DNA of 64,000 nucleotides from Helicoverpa zea (taxonomy: Eukaryota; Arthropoda; Insecta; Lepidoptera; Noctuidae). Below the pieces are notes generated by a model that did not search any database, was not told the origin of the DNA, and saw nothing but the letters and a program-made list of their open reading frames with translations. The translations under genes were made by a program, and so were the position numbers. The stretch is taken from positions 3,224,001 to 3,288,000 of the forward strand of contig NC_061480.1 of NCBI RefSeq assembly GCF_022581195.2. The letters run 5' to 3'. Positions 49,101 through 58,400 of the stretch are shown here, one piece after another (the stretch's first letter is position 1; every line of letters begins with the position of its first letter).

Positions 49101-51610
49101 TGATTGTAGCTTATGTATCAGAATAGTATAAAGGCATTTAGTGGCCCACAATGTACTTCGCTACAAATAAAGTCCACCATTTTGTTTAAAAAAATGTGAT
49201 AAATGAAGAACCGCTCTATCTAAAAAAACTTTACAGAAGCTGGTTATCTACAAAATGGACAAAACTGGCTTATTTTTTTTTATAGTGGCAACACTGTCAA
49301 GGTGCAGGAGATAAAGCCTGGCGACAAATAGCCAAACAGTAGTCTTAGTAAGAAGGTCACGTTTTACCTTTTGAGAACGCTAAAAATGGAGCAGCTTCCA
49401 AAAAACTGATTAAGCGGCTACTGCAGCCTAATATACTTATGGCAACATACCTTAATCCGATCAGCACTCAGCACAGCCATCTTAGACCCCACCGTCTCCC
49501 CCTCAGGCAGCACAGAGGGCACATCAACTCCATTCTTCTTCTCTTCTTTCCTATCATCTTTCGACTCCTTCTCATCATCATGGCGGGAACGCTTCACCTC
49601 CTTTAATTAACAATAAAATACTATTACTATTACAGCCTTTTTATCGTCCCACAGCTGGGCACAGGCTTCCTCCCACATGGAAAAATAAAATAAATAACCT
49701 TTTGTGGATAAGTATCAAAAACCGGCCAAGTGTGAGTCGGAATCGCGCACGAAGTGTTCTGTACCATTATTTAGAAAACGAGCAAAAGTCACGTTTGTTG
49801 TATGGGAGCCCCACAAAATATTTATTGTATTCTAGGTTTCAGTGTTTGTTGTTACAATAACAACAGAAATACATCATCTGTGAAAATTTAAACTTTCTAT
49901 CACAGTTCATGAGATACAGCCTGGTGACAGACGGACAGAGTAGCGAAAACTATAGGGTCCCGTTTTACCCTTTGGGTATACTTATCGGCACGAATCTTGA
50001 GCTCTGACCTACATCTCGATCTAGAAGTGATTTATTAGCAAAGAACCAATCCCGAGTGACGTCTATAACGCGATGCACTGCGGGCCAAATACTTCTGCGC
50101 AGATGAAGGTCAGCGCTCAAGATTCGTGCCGATAACTATACGGAACCCTAAACATCTTAAGCATCATCTTCCGAACCTTTTTCCCAACTACATATGTTGG
50201 GGACGGCTTTCAGTCTAACCGGATGCAGCTGAGTACCAGTGTGCCACAAGGAGCAACTGTCTATCTGATCTCCTCAACCCAGTTACCCGGGCAACCCAAT
50301 TCCCCATATCTTACCTTGTCTCTGTCACCAGAGTCATGCTTGCGTTTTTGAGACTTGGAGCTGGAGATCAGCTCTTGGGCTAAAGCGATGACTTTGTCTG
50401 CGAGTTTACTTGCTTTCTTTGAATCGATGTGAGCCGATATCTTGTCGATTATTTTTCTGCGTTCATAGCTGGAAGGTTGTGAAAGTTTAAGTTAGATTTT
50501 ATTGAACTTACAATAATACTCTGGGTATTATTTGGCCTACACTATTTTTAAAAGGAATTTATAGCAAAATCAAATCCTGGTGGACCTTTGGTCATAATTA
50601 GCAATTGTCAATTCTTTCAGCCTTACTTATAAACGTGAATTAAATAATAAGTAATACTTAAGGGCTGTTTAAGAAAATTCTTACTAATAAACGTTGCTTA
50701 AGCATGTCTTAACTAACATTTAATCACTACTCAAGACTTTAAGTGGTTATTAGGTAAAATGTTGCTTAGAAGGTGATTAGAGATTTTTATAAGTAAAAGG
50801 GTTCATCTCGATTTAAAAAAGGTATATAATAATATAATTTGCAACGATGGTCTGCCAACTGATCTAGGTGGATTTTAAAACTGGTTTAATATTATTATGT
50901 ATAATACTATAATAGTATAGACTATTATTAAGTTAAATATAGGTTTAACAGGAAACTGATCCCATTATAGGAGGGGAAATCCTTTTATCCTTTATATTAG
51001 TTCTATGAAAGTAACTTTGCTGCTTTTAAAAAACAAAACTATGGAACCAATTTAAATAAAACTTGCCTGAGAAAGGGCATAGGCTACTTTTTACCTTGGT
51101 GAGGGATGTAAGCTAGTATTTTTGTGAAAATAACAATAGCATGGAATTTTCGTAAATACATCAGCCAACCCTGTTGGTACAAAGGTTACTATGCCGGACT
51201 GCCAAACAGATTGGCCCCAGGTTCGATTCCCAGTATGGTCAACTTTTGAATGGTGAGATTATTTGTTGATCTGGGTGTTATATCTATACTTGTTAATATT
51301 ATAGTAGTTTAGTTTAAAGTAGTGAAAGGATAACATATAATTATGATTACATGTAAATATTTACTTGTTTGTAGGTCAGTGGGTCGTCTTAGGCCTTCAA
51401 TTGACCTTTTTAAAGCTTACAAAGTTTGTAATAATGCTTGTAAAGCACGTAAACTTTAGTTTTTTTACATAATTTTACTTACCCACTAGAGAGACATGAT
51501 GAAACGGTAGATAGCAGCGAACTATCGGATTTTCCGATAGTCCTGTATATTGCGCGGTCGAGGGAAGACCTAAGGTCCTCAACCTCCCGCCTAGAAAGCT
51601 GTAAAGCCAT
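25127..51610 (-). CDS. PRPF3: U4/U6 small nuclear ribonucleoprotein Prp3, 15 coding exons
   Basis: Exons in transcript order: 51610-51483, 50468-50315, 49600-49451, 48955-48772, 46889-46802, about 46190-46082, 45094-44909, 43060-42933, 41878-41667, 28620-28473, 28090-27937, 27508-27453, 26893-26744, 25729-25597, 25231-25127. Phases agree throughout and sum to 2085 nt, about 694 residues (human PRPF3 has 683). Exons 1-2 encode the N-terminal PWI fold. Exons 5-11 encode the Prp3 domain, with blocks such as ELQARIQ, PLILDREGRTVD, AQLEKLQNEISQ, ITNLVEHP, LTKKERKKLRRQSRREA and LMRALGTEAVQDP. Exons 13-15 encode the conserved C-terminal RNA-binding region (VVVVEGGPK, LMLHRIKW, VWEGT, ending YWDLAYSGAVL). 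The protein contacts U4/U6 snRNA and PRPF4 and is needed for tri-snRNP assembly. The exon 5/6 junction is uncertain by about 13 bases. Exon 13 uses a weak donor, GTCTGT. Intron 9 spans 13 kb and holds two opposite-strand genes. Confidence 0.95.
26088..26333 (+). pseudogene. C-terminal fragment of a non-LTR reverse transcriptase
   Basis: The translation RLPWYGHVMRRNE...GRGGPKKRWMDCV is the C-terminal region typical of insect LINE reverse transcriptases. Only about 80 residues remain. A more decayed copy is at about 34820-34945. Confidence 0.75.
26378..26725 (+). mobile_element. Full-length tRNA-derived SINE (family A)
   Basis: The head has a pol III A box (TGGTCTAGTGG) and B box (GGTTTCGATTCCC), followed by a body of about 270 bases ending GGACGCCATT(ATT)n. 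Flanks repeat TTAGTTATT. The tail reaches to within 20 bases of the PRPF3 exon 13 donor. Related pieces: 481-671 (-), 3112-3385 (-), 24787-24950 (+), 28155-28442 (-), 29370-29595 (-), 48515-48765 (+). Confidence 0.8.
27209..27426 (+). mobile_element. Non-autonomous Helitron in PRPF3 intron 12
   Basis: Starts TCCCTACTAATATTATAAAT and ends GGCGGAAGCTAG. A different Helitron copy ends in GGCGGAAGCTAG only 4 bases upstream (27204), so two copies sit head to tail. It ends 26 bases beyond the exon 12 donor in plus coordinates. Confidence 0.78.
29764..30704. repeat. Composite foldback repeat, copy 2, in PRPF3 intron 9
   Basis: Same order as copy 1 without the Helitron. The two 140-base arms (29766-29903, 30084-30222) differ at about one position. 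It is inserted in a palindromic GTAAAAATGAATGCCACTTT repeat (29680-29762, resuming at 30704). Confidence 0.78.
30931..30938 (+). promoter_or_regulatory. Probable TATA box of the PGY-repeat gene
   Basis: TATAAAAT lies 133 bases upstream of the ATG at 31071. A start about 30 bases further on would give a roughly 105-base, intronless 5'UTR. The box is just outside the Helitron-like repeat at 30715-30895. Confidence 0.45.
31071..32531 (+). CDS. Secreted PGY-repeat protein, nested in PRPF3 intron 9
   Basis: An intronless 486-residue frame, family not recognised. Residues 1-15 are hydrophobic and end CVTSA, a likely signal peptide. REKR-Y at 44-48 fits a furin-type cleavage site, so residues 16-47 may be a propeptide. 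From about residue 75 to 440 the chain is built of PGYN/PGYV/PGYK/PGNxPGY units rich in Pro, Gly, Tyr and Asn, with many N-x-S/T sites. An 84-bp block (28 residues) is duplicated in tandem near 31794-31962. The tail has four cysteines (456, 461, 464, 475; C-x4-C-x2-C-x10-C) and ends DNEE. Codon choice varies between repeats, arguing for selection on the protein. The repeat style suggests an extracellular structural or elastic material such as cuticle, chorion, silk or adhesive. It resembles the gene at 36140 in every part of its layout. An AATAAA overlaps the stop codon. Confidence 0.85.
   Translation: MLIIYFSVYICVTSAIQNGDYDQNIVKKHFDKINSENHFFNNLREKRYIAGYIASKNTTNSRRNNLLKSVSPGQNGYQYTSVSLNNGIPPGYNGANNPGKPGYNQPNAGWPPVYNSTWSKDGTPQYQLQKPNGVPGYTYNTTTGVVYVNTQNFTSQNAFKTNVTGQPGYNGAVYPNQPGYNVPQRPGSSLTPGYSNGTQQPGYSMPASVPGYNAPGYNNPGNIPGYVTPGNTPGYNAPGYNAPGYKPPENVPGYNPPGYNAPGYTPAFNAPGYKPPENVPGYNPPGYNAPGYTPAFNATGYKPPGNVPGYNPPGYNAPGNIPGYVTPGNRTSYNAPGNTPGYVTPGNTPGYIAPGYKPPGNIPAYIVPGYNTPGFNATGYKPPGNVPGYVAPGNIPGYNPPGFNATGYQPPANTPGYIAPGNTPGYVTPGSRPGYNVTGYNGQNSTVNKSKVAMDCNMLSCGACPDGTIMWGGQCLDENQLGDNEE
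32817..33024. mobile_element. MITE with TTATCGGCACGAATCTTGAG ends
   Basis: Inverted ends of about 45 bases frame 208 bases. A sister copy of 154 bases is at 49982-50135. It lies 290 bases downstream of the PGY-repeat gene. Confidence 0.75.
33604..33816 (+). mobile_element. Non-autonomous Helitron in PRPF3 intron 9
   Basis: TCCCTACTAATATATCAATG to GCGGGCGGAAGCTAG; same family as 6189-6402. Confidence 0.75.
33967..34376. mobile_element. MITE with GAGCTCTGCCTCA ends
   Basis: GAGCTCTGCCTCA and TGAGGCAGAGCTC frame 410 bases rich in GGCGAC/GTCGCC words; TA duplicated at the flanks. Confidence 0.7.
35959..35966 (+). promoter_or_regulatory. Probable TATA box of the Asn/Tyr-rich gene
   Basis: TATAAAAA lies 181 bases upstream of the ATG at 36140, a spacing similar to that of the paralogue. 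A start near 35990 would give a 5'UTR of about 150 bases. Confidence 0.4.
36140..37246 (+). CDS. Secreted Asn/Tyr-rich protein, paralogue of the PGY-repeat protein
   Basis: An intronless 368-residue frame, also inside PRPF3 intron 9 and antisense to it. Residues 1-17 are hydrophobic (ending LINLLAQQ), a plausible signal peptide. REKR-Y at 58-62 matches the same site in the gene at 31071. The body is dominated by Asn with Tyr, Pro and Thr: YNEPRNN-type units at about 94-115, then PGYN motifs at about 165-230, which tie it to its neighbour. The C-terminus has four cysteines (343, 346, 350, 361; C-x2-C-x3-C-x10-C) and ends EDEEE. Both proteins share C-P-x9-C followed by a hydrophobic residue, then acid. 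I infer an old tandem duplication with fast divergence of the repeat body. Function unknown; secretion and proteolytic maturation are inferred. The second ATG (Met2) could also serve as start. Confidence 0.82.
   Translation: MMFPIYFVVGLINLLAQQKNYGIQNQDPNFDIRVRRNIPGSTQELFNQHTIENSGITREKRYAYYKKTRINNNYYNGNNNLINTGSYENQGYNEPRNNYNELRNNYNEPRNTYNGSSNLRYNIFNPNYNIPFNNTRRNNTNNISINNGNIRPYIRSYPYGYPPGYGPNTTPGYNPTGYNQNIVNTPQFYNYQNPNGNNFAGFYGYSSNTPGYNRIVPGYNVPLPYTPNNTPRINNRPWETQLAPFPTTPTPNVEINTAINNNNNRFQPTYNNFNNIPTPYGQNNNSGNYTPFNTTQNSGINTPTLPNTYDTNNFNNTFVDNTVGNISVTNSTVTTTEKIVTSCVICNIPCPAFMKRFGRFCISEDEEE
37792..37970 (+). mobile_element. Helitron copy, GGGATAAAATATAGCC subfamily
   Basis: TCTAATATTATAAAGCTGAA to AAACGTCTAG. 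This is the commonest repeat in the window. Less complete copies: 1490-1640, 1835-1995, 4785-4930, 10093-10280, 12815-12930, 16045-16150, 16505-16660, 19478-19760, 30715-30895, 35150-35345, 37255-37440, 37485-37630, 38205-38395, 41225-41315, 58985-59130. Confidence 0.7.
38475..40176. repeat. Large inverted repeat (about 265-bp arms) in PRPF3 intron 9
   Basis: Arms 38475-38740 and 39916-40176 are near-identical inverses (ATTTTCAAGTAA outward, CGTCCA inward) with a GC-rich core (CCGGCCGCGGCGCCGAACC). The AT-rich 1.2-kb spacer contains a second, smaller inverted pair (ATACAACATGTAAC at about 39432, its inverse ending about 39870). Fragments of an arm recur at 41030-41095 and 54895-54955. Confidence 0.85.
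40251..40403. mobile_element. Short MITE with TAGGCTGTTTTCAAAC ends
   Basis: Imperfect inverted ends (TAGGCTGTTTTCAAAC and GTTTGAACATAGCCTA) over 153 bases. A diverged relative starts near 45127. Confidence 0.55.
40720..40875 (+). repeat. Family D repeat (GTGTTGCTGGGGAGTTTGTT)
   Basis: A dispersed repeat with a hairpin-like core (TGTTGCTGGG...CCCAGCAACAACA) and the tail GATTTTCAGCCTAATTTGAT. Copies: 5095-5300 (-), 9795-9955 (+), 28925-29035, 33430-33590 (+), 45780-45945 (+), 53030-53215 (-), 55890-56020 with 57050-57085 (-, interrupted), 62930-63055 with 63800-63865 (+, interrupted). The tail suggests the 3' end of a non-LTR element. Confidence 0.65.
42216..42918 (-). repeat. 26-bp minisatellite in PRPF3 intron 8
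   Basis: About 27 units of a 26-base repeat (plus-strand AGCCTTTCACTCACAACTCAGTCTTT) lie immediately after the exon 8 donor at 42932. At 42240-42380 alternate units vary (CGACTCAGACTCTAACC), forming a 52-base higher-order period. On the transcript strand nearly every unit reads GTGAGTGAAAGG, which contains a consensus 5' splice site hexamer. Confidence 0.9.
43588..44990 (-). repeat. 91-bp minisatellite spanning the PRPF3 exon 7 donor
   Basis: Fifteen nearly identical copies of CTCACCTTCATCCTGAGCC recur at an exact 91-base period (43630 to 44904). Read with the transcript, each unit holds the last stretch of exon 7 (RRPLRFHEPGRFVQLAERLRMK), the donor GTGAGCC, and a C-rich intron start. The copy at 44904 belongs to the real exon; the other 14 lie downstream in intron 7. 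Units differ by only scattered single bases (near 43983, 44159 and 44776), so the array is young or homogenised. Confidence 0.95.
45500..46005. mobile_element. Candidate solo LTR in PRPF3 intron 6
   Basis: Starts TGTCGGAG and ends CTCCGACA, the TG...CA form with short inverted ends, over 506 bases. The GC-rich part has repeated CAGTCTTAGTT. A family D copy lies inside. Flanking bases do not form a clear 4-6-base duplication, so this is tentative. Confidence 0.35.
46284..46395. mobile_element. Palindromic MITE near PRPF3 exon 6
   Basis: About 110 bases forming one long hairpin (CACTCAGAG...CTCTGAGTG, TTACTTAAG and CCTTAGTGA within the arms). It lies about 80 bases upstream of exon 6 on the transcript. 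Confidence 0.65.
46969..47217 (+). mobile_element. Family B SINE in PRPF3 intron 4
   Basis: Same head and tail as the copy at 53958, lying 80 bases upstream (plus-strand sense) of a CATAAGGG tandem array. Confidence 0.7.
47297..47575 (+). repeat. CATAAGGG-type tandem array in PRPF3 intron 4
   Basis: Irregular 11-14-base units around AGTACATAAGGG repeated about 20 times. Confidence 0.75.
47599..47960 (-). mobile_element. Family A SINE in PRPF3 intron 4
   Basis: A complete minus-strand SINE with tRNA-like head at its right end, flanked by TATACATATA (47589-47598, 47961-47970). Confidence 0.8.
47983..48271 (-). mobile_element. Non-autonomous Helitron with GACA microsatellite
   Basis: Minus strand from TCCAAACTAATATTATAAAT to AAAAGCTAG. 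It contains an expanded (GACA)n tract at 48188-48240, at the position where relatives have two or three GACA units. Confidence 0.7.
49982..50135. mobile_element. Sister MITE in PRPF3 intron 2
   Basis: Ends TTATCGGCACGAATCTTGAG and its inverse; an internal deletion relative to the copy at 32817. It is inserted in an older repeat ending in GGAACCCT. Confidence 0.72.
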
Positions 51611-52418
51611 GATAATCACAAAATTCACACAAAACTACGCACTTATAGGTTATGTCACTAATTTCTACTTTTAACACAAGCTTAGATAAAATAAATGGAT
51701 ATTATGTCAATATTTAGTGTTTTGACGAAGAATTGTGATGTATTTTTCACATTTTAGTTGGAATTAATAAGAATTTTCGTCAATTTTATATTGCAAATTC
51801 GCACTGACGTAAACAACGACCATAGAGAACGGTGTTGTTAGTTTTGAAATAAGATTTCCCACATCGCTTCCAGACAACAAGTCTATTTATTGATTCTTAT
51901 CAAGTAACAATAAAGATAATTATTCAAAATCATTATAAATATCCTAAAGTTATGAATAATCATTGAGTACCTCTCCTTGATAACAAAAACTTTACCATTA
52001 TTTAATGCAAGATTTAAAGAAGGGTAACCCTTGCATGTTGTCTATGGAAATTATTCATTTTACGCAGAATACGTATCAATGACTATGGTTTCGTTGGGTC
52101 ATTGAACTAAACAATTGAATTTTAACTTTATTAAACTTTATAAAATAATTTATTTGAATATGTGTCTAAACTTTAATCTTGTTAAAAAAAAGTTTGATTC
52201 CAATGTAAATAGATAAAACGAAACGTATTCAGTATTGTTTATATTCTGTATCTGTGAACTAAAAATTGACAACAACGCTGCGAAAAATTCAGCTATTTAC
52301 CGCTGATTTTACTTCACAAACTACATTATAAACTTCTAAACACTACACAAATACCTTAAAACACTCAATTGAAGTGCAAATCTAGTGATATCCAACAGAA
52401 CACAAACATAACCTCAAA
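51611..52418. promoter_or_regulatory. Divergent PRPF3/PRPF4 intergenic promoter region
   Basis: These 808 bases separate the two start codons. The sequence is AT-rich and free of the repeat families that fill the rest of the window. No TATA box is convincingly placed for either gene, as usual for housekeeping promoters. I see no coding potential. It must contain both promoters and both 5'UTRs unless upstream non-coding exons exist. Confidence 0.6.
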
Positions 52419-55400
52419 ATGTCTGATGATGAGGATGTAATCTTGGTGAAGAAGCCAAAGCAGGTCCACTATGGATCCTTGGAGGAGCAGGAGAAGGCCC
52501 GGCTGGCGGCCCTGGCAGCTGCCGCCAAGGAAGGTGCCGAAGATATGGGCGGGAAAGAGCTAGGAGATATTCAAATCTCAAGCGGTAAGATTTTGTTGGT
52601 TTTGCTGCTAAAATATGATACTGAAGAATTTGCTTTTGGGTCTAGAATCTTCTTGAATATATGCCGAATAAGTTGGTAAAGTTTTGTTGTAGTAAATTAA
52701 AGGTTTAGGGGATAAATTTTGTTTATTGTTGGTGCTTGAAGATTCTTATCAGTTTGAACGGATTACATGCAAGTTAAAAATTATTATGTTGTTTACTATG
52801 GAGTAGACTTGTCTCGGCTTCGCACGGGTATAAACCTTCCTCCTGTGTCACTATCTATTTTAAAAAACCCTCTTCAAAACACTAGAAGATCTGAACTCAA
52901 AATTTCATCATCTTGGCCTTAAAAATATCCCCTGCTTGTCGAAAACCTCCCCTATGCTTGTGAGATTTGCCCACGCTCACTGCGCTGGGTATGTGTGATG
53001 GTGAATGCAATCTCCTAGCGAGATAACAAATATTAACATAAAAAGTCATAAATTCAAAGTAGGTTGATAATCTGCACTTTTTAAAGATCAAGTTTACCAA
53101 AAAATGCCTACTCTTCACCACTGTCTTCTTCTCTTATTATTGCTGGGAAGAAATAATGGTAGAACAAACTCCCCAGCAGCACTATTGTCTCTGTAAAGTT
53201 GTAAGAACTAGTTCTGTACAAAATTAAGGCATTTCATATCCCACTTGGTGCTGTGGTGGTTATGTGGCAGACATCTGTTTAAAAGTTCTTTTTGATTGAA
53301 CCGCTTATTGTGCATTCATGTAATGACTACATTTAATATACATATGTAACAAATTTAAGTTATAGAGGTTTGCTTCATACCACTAACAAAGGTAATTCAA
53401 TGGCAAAATGATGGGACTGCAGCATGAGTTCCTTATGGAGGTATTTCACTTAACCAGGTCCCACTTAACCAAGTTTCACTGTATAAGCATTGTAGGGAAG
53501 TAATTCTAACAAGTCATTACCACCGTTCCTCAGAATACATGGAGCTGGAAGAAGAGATGTCTCGTGACAAGAAGGCTCTGCTCGAGGAGTTCGAGAGGAG
53601 ACGCAAGGCGAGGCAGCTGAACGTCTCCACTGATGATGATGAGGTAATACTGACAGATTAAAGTCACAGTTTGGGCTGTGGGTTGTTCGCGCGAGTTACC
53701 GCGGCCCTGGTACATAAAAGGCCTACGACGGAACACGACGGTTTTTAGTCAGTAAGAGTCTGACACTCCCTCACCGCTGCTAACCCACAGCTGGCGTCGT
53801 TAAAAAAATAAGGTCACAGTTTGGGACAGTTTACCAGTTTCAATCAATCAATTAAATCGTTTATTTTTATTAAATATGGGGACAAAATAAGATGTTAACA
53901 TTTTACACAGAATTTCCAACATATTCTACTTTATGGCATGCAGAAGAATAATAATGCATTCGACGACCTCGATGGCGCAATGGTCACCATGCCGGACTGC
54001 CGAATTTGAGGTCCCGGGTTCGATTCCCGGTTCGGTCGACATTTGTGTGATGAGCATGCTTGTTGGCCGTGGTCTGGGTGTTACAATATATATATGTATA
54101 TATGTAGCTACATGTAGTTTATCAGTTGTGTTAGCACCCATAACACAAGTTAATAAATAACTTACCATGGGGCTAACCGACCGTGTGTGAAAAGGTGTCC
54201 CGACATTATTAATGCATATTATTTATTTTTATTATGTACAAACAGAATTTAAGGGAAGGCAACAATTTCGATATTATTATTTTGATTACTTAAATATTAA
54301 AGCAGTGGCTAGTGTCAGTATGCTATTTATTATATTATCTTAAGTATGATTTAGAACATGGCCCACACTGAAGTATACAACTGACAAAAATATTTATATT
54401 GATAAAGTCTAACCAAGGGGTATTGTGTTGCCTGGGTAACTGGGTTGAGGGGGTCAGATAGGCAGTCACTCCTTGTAAAGCACTGGTACTCAGCTTCATC
54501 CAGTTATACAGGAAGCATTTTTTTTTTAACGACGTCAAAAATCATCAAATGACCCCTCACGCTGTGGGTTAGCAGCGGTGAGGGAGTGTCAAACTCTTAC
54601 TGACTAAAAACCGTCGTGTTCCGTCATAGGCCTTTTATGTACCAGGGCCGCGGTATCTCTTTCGAACAACCCGCAGCCCCGGCAGGCCTTGGCCCTGCTG
54701 GGCCCCGCTGGGGTTGCTGACATCTCTTTGAGGAGCGCGTGGAACAACGCGCGCCGTCGACACGGGTCTGTCGTCTAAGCAGACAGAGGGACGATGAGCC
54801 ACCCGAACTCACCGCCCACAGACCATCCGGTTATACAGGAAGCTGACCCCAACATAGTTGGGAAAAAGGCTTGGGGTATGATGTTTTCGCAAGTTGACCA
54901 CATGGCTCGATAGATGGCGTTGGGATCAAATTGTATCGCGCTATGGTTTCGCTACATCCTCAACATGACCAACGTCTCGTTAAGCTCTTTATAGCAATAA
55001 AGTAAATGTATATTAGAAATACATAGATACAATTTTTGATATACTCCACGGGGATTGTGTCACTGAGTGAACCCGTTGGAGTATTATTATTTATGAAAAT
55101 GAAAATTATAGTTCTATAGTAGAATGATCTATCGGAACTTCTGCCCGTACCGGGATAAAATATAGCATACTAGCTTCTGCCAGCGGCTTCGCCCGCGTGA
55201 TGTGTTGATAAAAAGTAGCCTATGTGTTAATCCAGGCTATCACCTATCTACATACCAAATTTCAATCAAATCGGTCCAGCCGTTTTTGCGTGATTGAATA
55301 ACAAACATACATCCATACATTCTCACAAACTTTCACATCTATATATAATAAAGCTGAAGAGTTTGTTTGTTTATTTGTTGAATGCGCTAATCTCAGGAAC

Positions 55401-58400
55401 TACTGGTCCGATTCGAAAATTTCTTTCAGTGTTAGATAGCCCATTTATCGAGGAAGGCTATAGGCTACTATTTATCCCGGTACGGGAAGTAATTCCCACG
55501 GGATGCGGGTGAAACCGCTGGCAGAAGCTAGTTTATAATATAAGTAGGATGTTACTCGGGAAGAGTAGCTTTCCGACAGTGAAAGCAACTGAGTGTATAA
55601 TTGAGTGTCTTATTGACTCTTGGATTGATCTGATGAGAGTGTATAATTGAGTGTCTTATTGACTCCCATCTGATGAGAGTGTATAATTGAGTGTCTTATT
55701 GACTCCCATCTGATGTGAGTGTATAATTGAATGTCCTATTGACCTCCCTTATGATTGATGTCATTAGGTACGTCGGAGTCTCCGGCAGCTGGGAGAGCCT
55801 GTTTGTCTGTTCGGCGAGGGCCCGGCCGAGAGGCGAGTGCGTCTGCGCGATTTACTTAGCTAGTAAGTAGATTTCAAATAAAGATAAAAGATAAAAAGTC
55901 ATGTATTCAAAGTAGGCTGAAAATCAGCACATTTTGAAGGTCAAATTTACAATAGACAGCCCCCAAAATGTGTTGTTGCTGGGAAGAAGTGGCGCAACAA
56001 ACTCCCCAGCAACACATATGAAGGGTCCACTGCAATAATGATTAATGTCCAAAAAAATTTTTTTTTATTCAGTAATGCCATTCGGTCACTTGACTATGTA
56101 GTTATGAAATCGCGTTTACAAACTTAGCAATATCGCTGACAGTTCCGAGATAAAACGTTTTTAATATTTTGACTGCACGGCTAGAACGGTTAACGTCACA
56201 GGCGTTCACGACAATAACGATGAATGTCCAGTCTAATGATGGTATAAAAATTATACCATCTTTAGAATGCTACATTGCTTAGTTCACTGCTGCAATCGCT
56301 TAGTATCTGCTACAGTTATATTCTCGATAAGAGGGCACTCTTACATGCAGTGCGATCGTAACATGGCCTAATTAAATCAAAAGGCTAGGATTGAACATCC
56401 TGAAGAAGAGCTGACGCGTGGCGCTCGACAGAGACTGAAACCTTTCAATGTCATCGAATGCTCACAAGATGCATTCAAGGGCTGGACTGCATTTCTGAAA
56501 CCATTTTACAAAAAAACTTGTCCTTTTCCCATAAGACCTGTGCGTGAATTTAGAGTCCAGAAAGAGCACAATTACAAAAAATGGCTTATAAAGAAAGGCA
56601 ACAGCTAAGTATAAAAACTAGCTCACATAAATGTCTGGAGTGGACACTGGCTCCTGTAACACAGGTGTTGTACCTAGCTCAGGAGTCAGGGCCTCATTAA
56701 TTTGTAAAATATATTTATGCCAATAAAGAAATTCTATTTATTTATTTATTATATATTATTATTATAATGACTCTTGCCTCAAATGTCAAAGAATCCGAAG
56801 TCTGGACAGTGATCATTATAGTCCTGATTTTTAAAGACTTACTTAAGATTAGACTATTTTTAGTTAGTTTATAATACCCTAAGAATAATTATTTTCCAAA
56901 GATATAATAAATAAATACATAAACATTAATTTTAATAAACAACATTTCATTACCATCCGCTCCGAGTTTTTTCACACCGATTGTAAATTTAAAATCCTGT
57001 TATCTTAAAACAAAGGCCAATGGACATTCATCATTATTGCGGTGGACCCTTCATATTATGTCTGTCTGTAAGGTTTGAAGAACCGTATATGCATTTCTGT
57101 TGTCGCTATAACCACAAATACTGAAAACTAAACTGAAATAAATCTTTAAGAGTTATATTAAAAATATATGATTTTTGCTCGTTTTATACATACGGAACTT
57201 ATAGTCCGACTCGCACTTGACCGATTTATAAGATAGATGCTACAATGACGTTGGGCACATTGAAAAAGTGCGAGCAATTCAAATATAAAACCCTTTTTTA
57301 TTATTTCAATGGAATCGAAAATCCCCATCTTCTTTAAAGTAGCTTTAAAAGTCTTAAATCTTCACAGCCTAGGAGAAGATGCAATCCACAAGAAGCTAGA
57401 AGAAGAAGAAGCCAGGATCGAGAGGGACCGCGGCAGGGAGGGCACCTGGTACCACGAGGGACCGCCCGAGCTGAGAGAGGCTAGGCTCTGGATTGCTCGG
57501 TATTCACTGCCGAAGGCTAAGCTTAGGTACGTGTGTTGCAATAGCGAAGGAAGTGCTTACGGCACATGGTTAAAAAGTGGCCTGTATGTTATTTTGTTTC
57601 TTAGTACTCGTAGTTTGCCAAGTTACATTAAAATGATCTCAATCTCTCAAATCATCAATCCACAAAACTCTCAACATACTAGATCTCAACTGCCACCAAC
57701 TTAAATTTAAGCTCACAAGCTGGCTTCTACAACAGGACTACCCAAACACTGAGGCTTTATTAACTCACATCGCGTAGTGGTAATACCCACACACACACAA
57801 CCACACGAGCGCACACACACACACACACAAACACACACTCTTTCATACTCCCACATATACTCATACTATCGTACATGAAATTTTAACTCGCTAATGTCCT
57901 GGGCCTTATGACCTATGTCTACATGAATAAAACGAATATATTTATAATTAATGGCCGAATCACTGTCTCTCATAATACAGGATGTCCTAGTGTAAGAGGC
58001 AGGGTTTCAAATTCAATCTCTGAACATAGATCTATGTACTCTAGAATTAAGCTCCATATTCATGTATATTGAGTTCTCTTTCATGTATCTATATATGATT
58101 TTTTGGTTAATAAATAAATAATAAAAATAAAAAAATCCTTTAAGTTGTTTTTGCGTGAAATAAGGACAAACAACCATAAACTCATATAAACTTTCGCGTT
58201 TATAATATTAGTTTGGAAGGATTCTTTTGTGCATAATTGGAGCTCATGGCTATGCTCATCATAAGGTGTCCCTTCCACTCTGGACATCGGTATCACTTGG
58301 ACGGCCGGTTTTTTAGGGTTCCGTATCGGTAAAACGAGAACCATTACAAAGACTTCGCTGGCTGTCTGTCACCAGGCTGTGTCTCAAGAACCATGATAGC

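Noticed and set aside
57309..57367. ATG at 57309 as an alternative PRPF4 start
   Set aside because: The 20 residues before 57368 are intron; conserved Prp4 sequence joins from exon 3 in the right phase at 57368.
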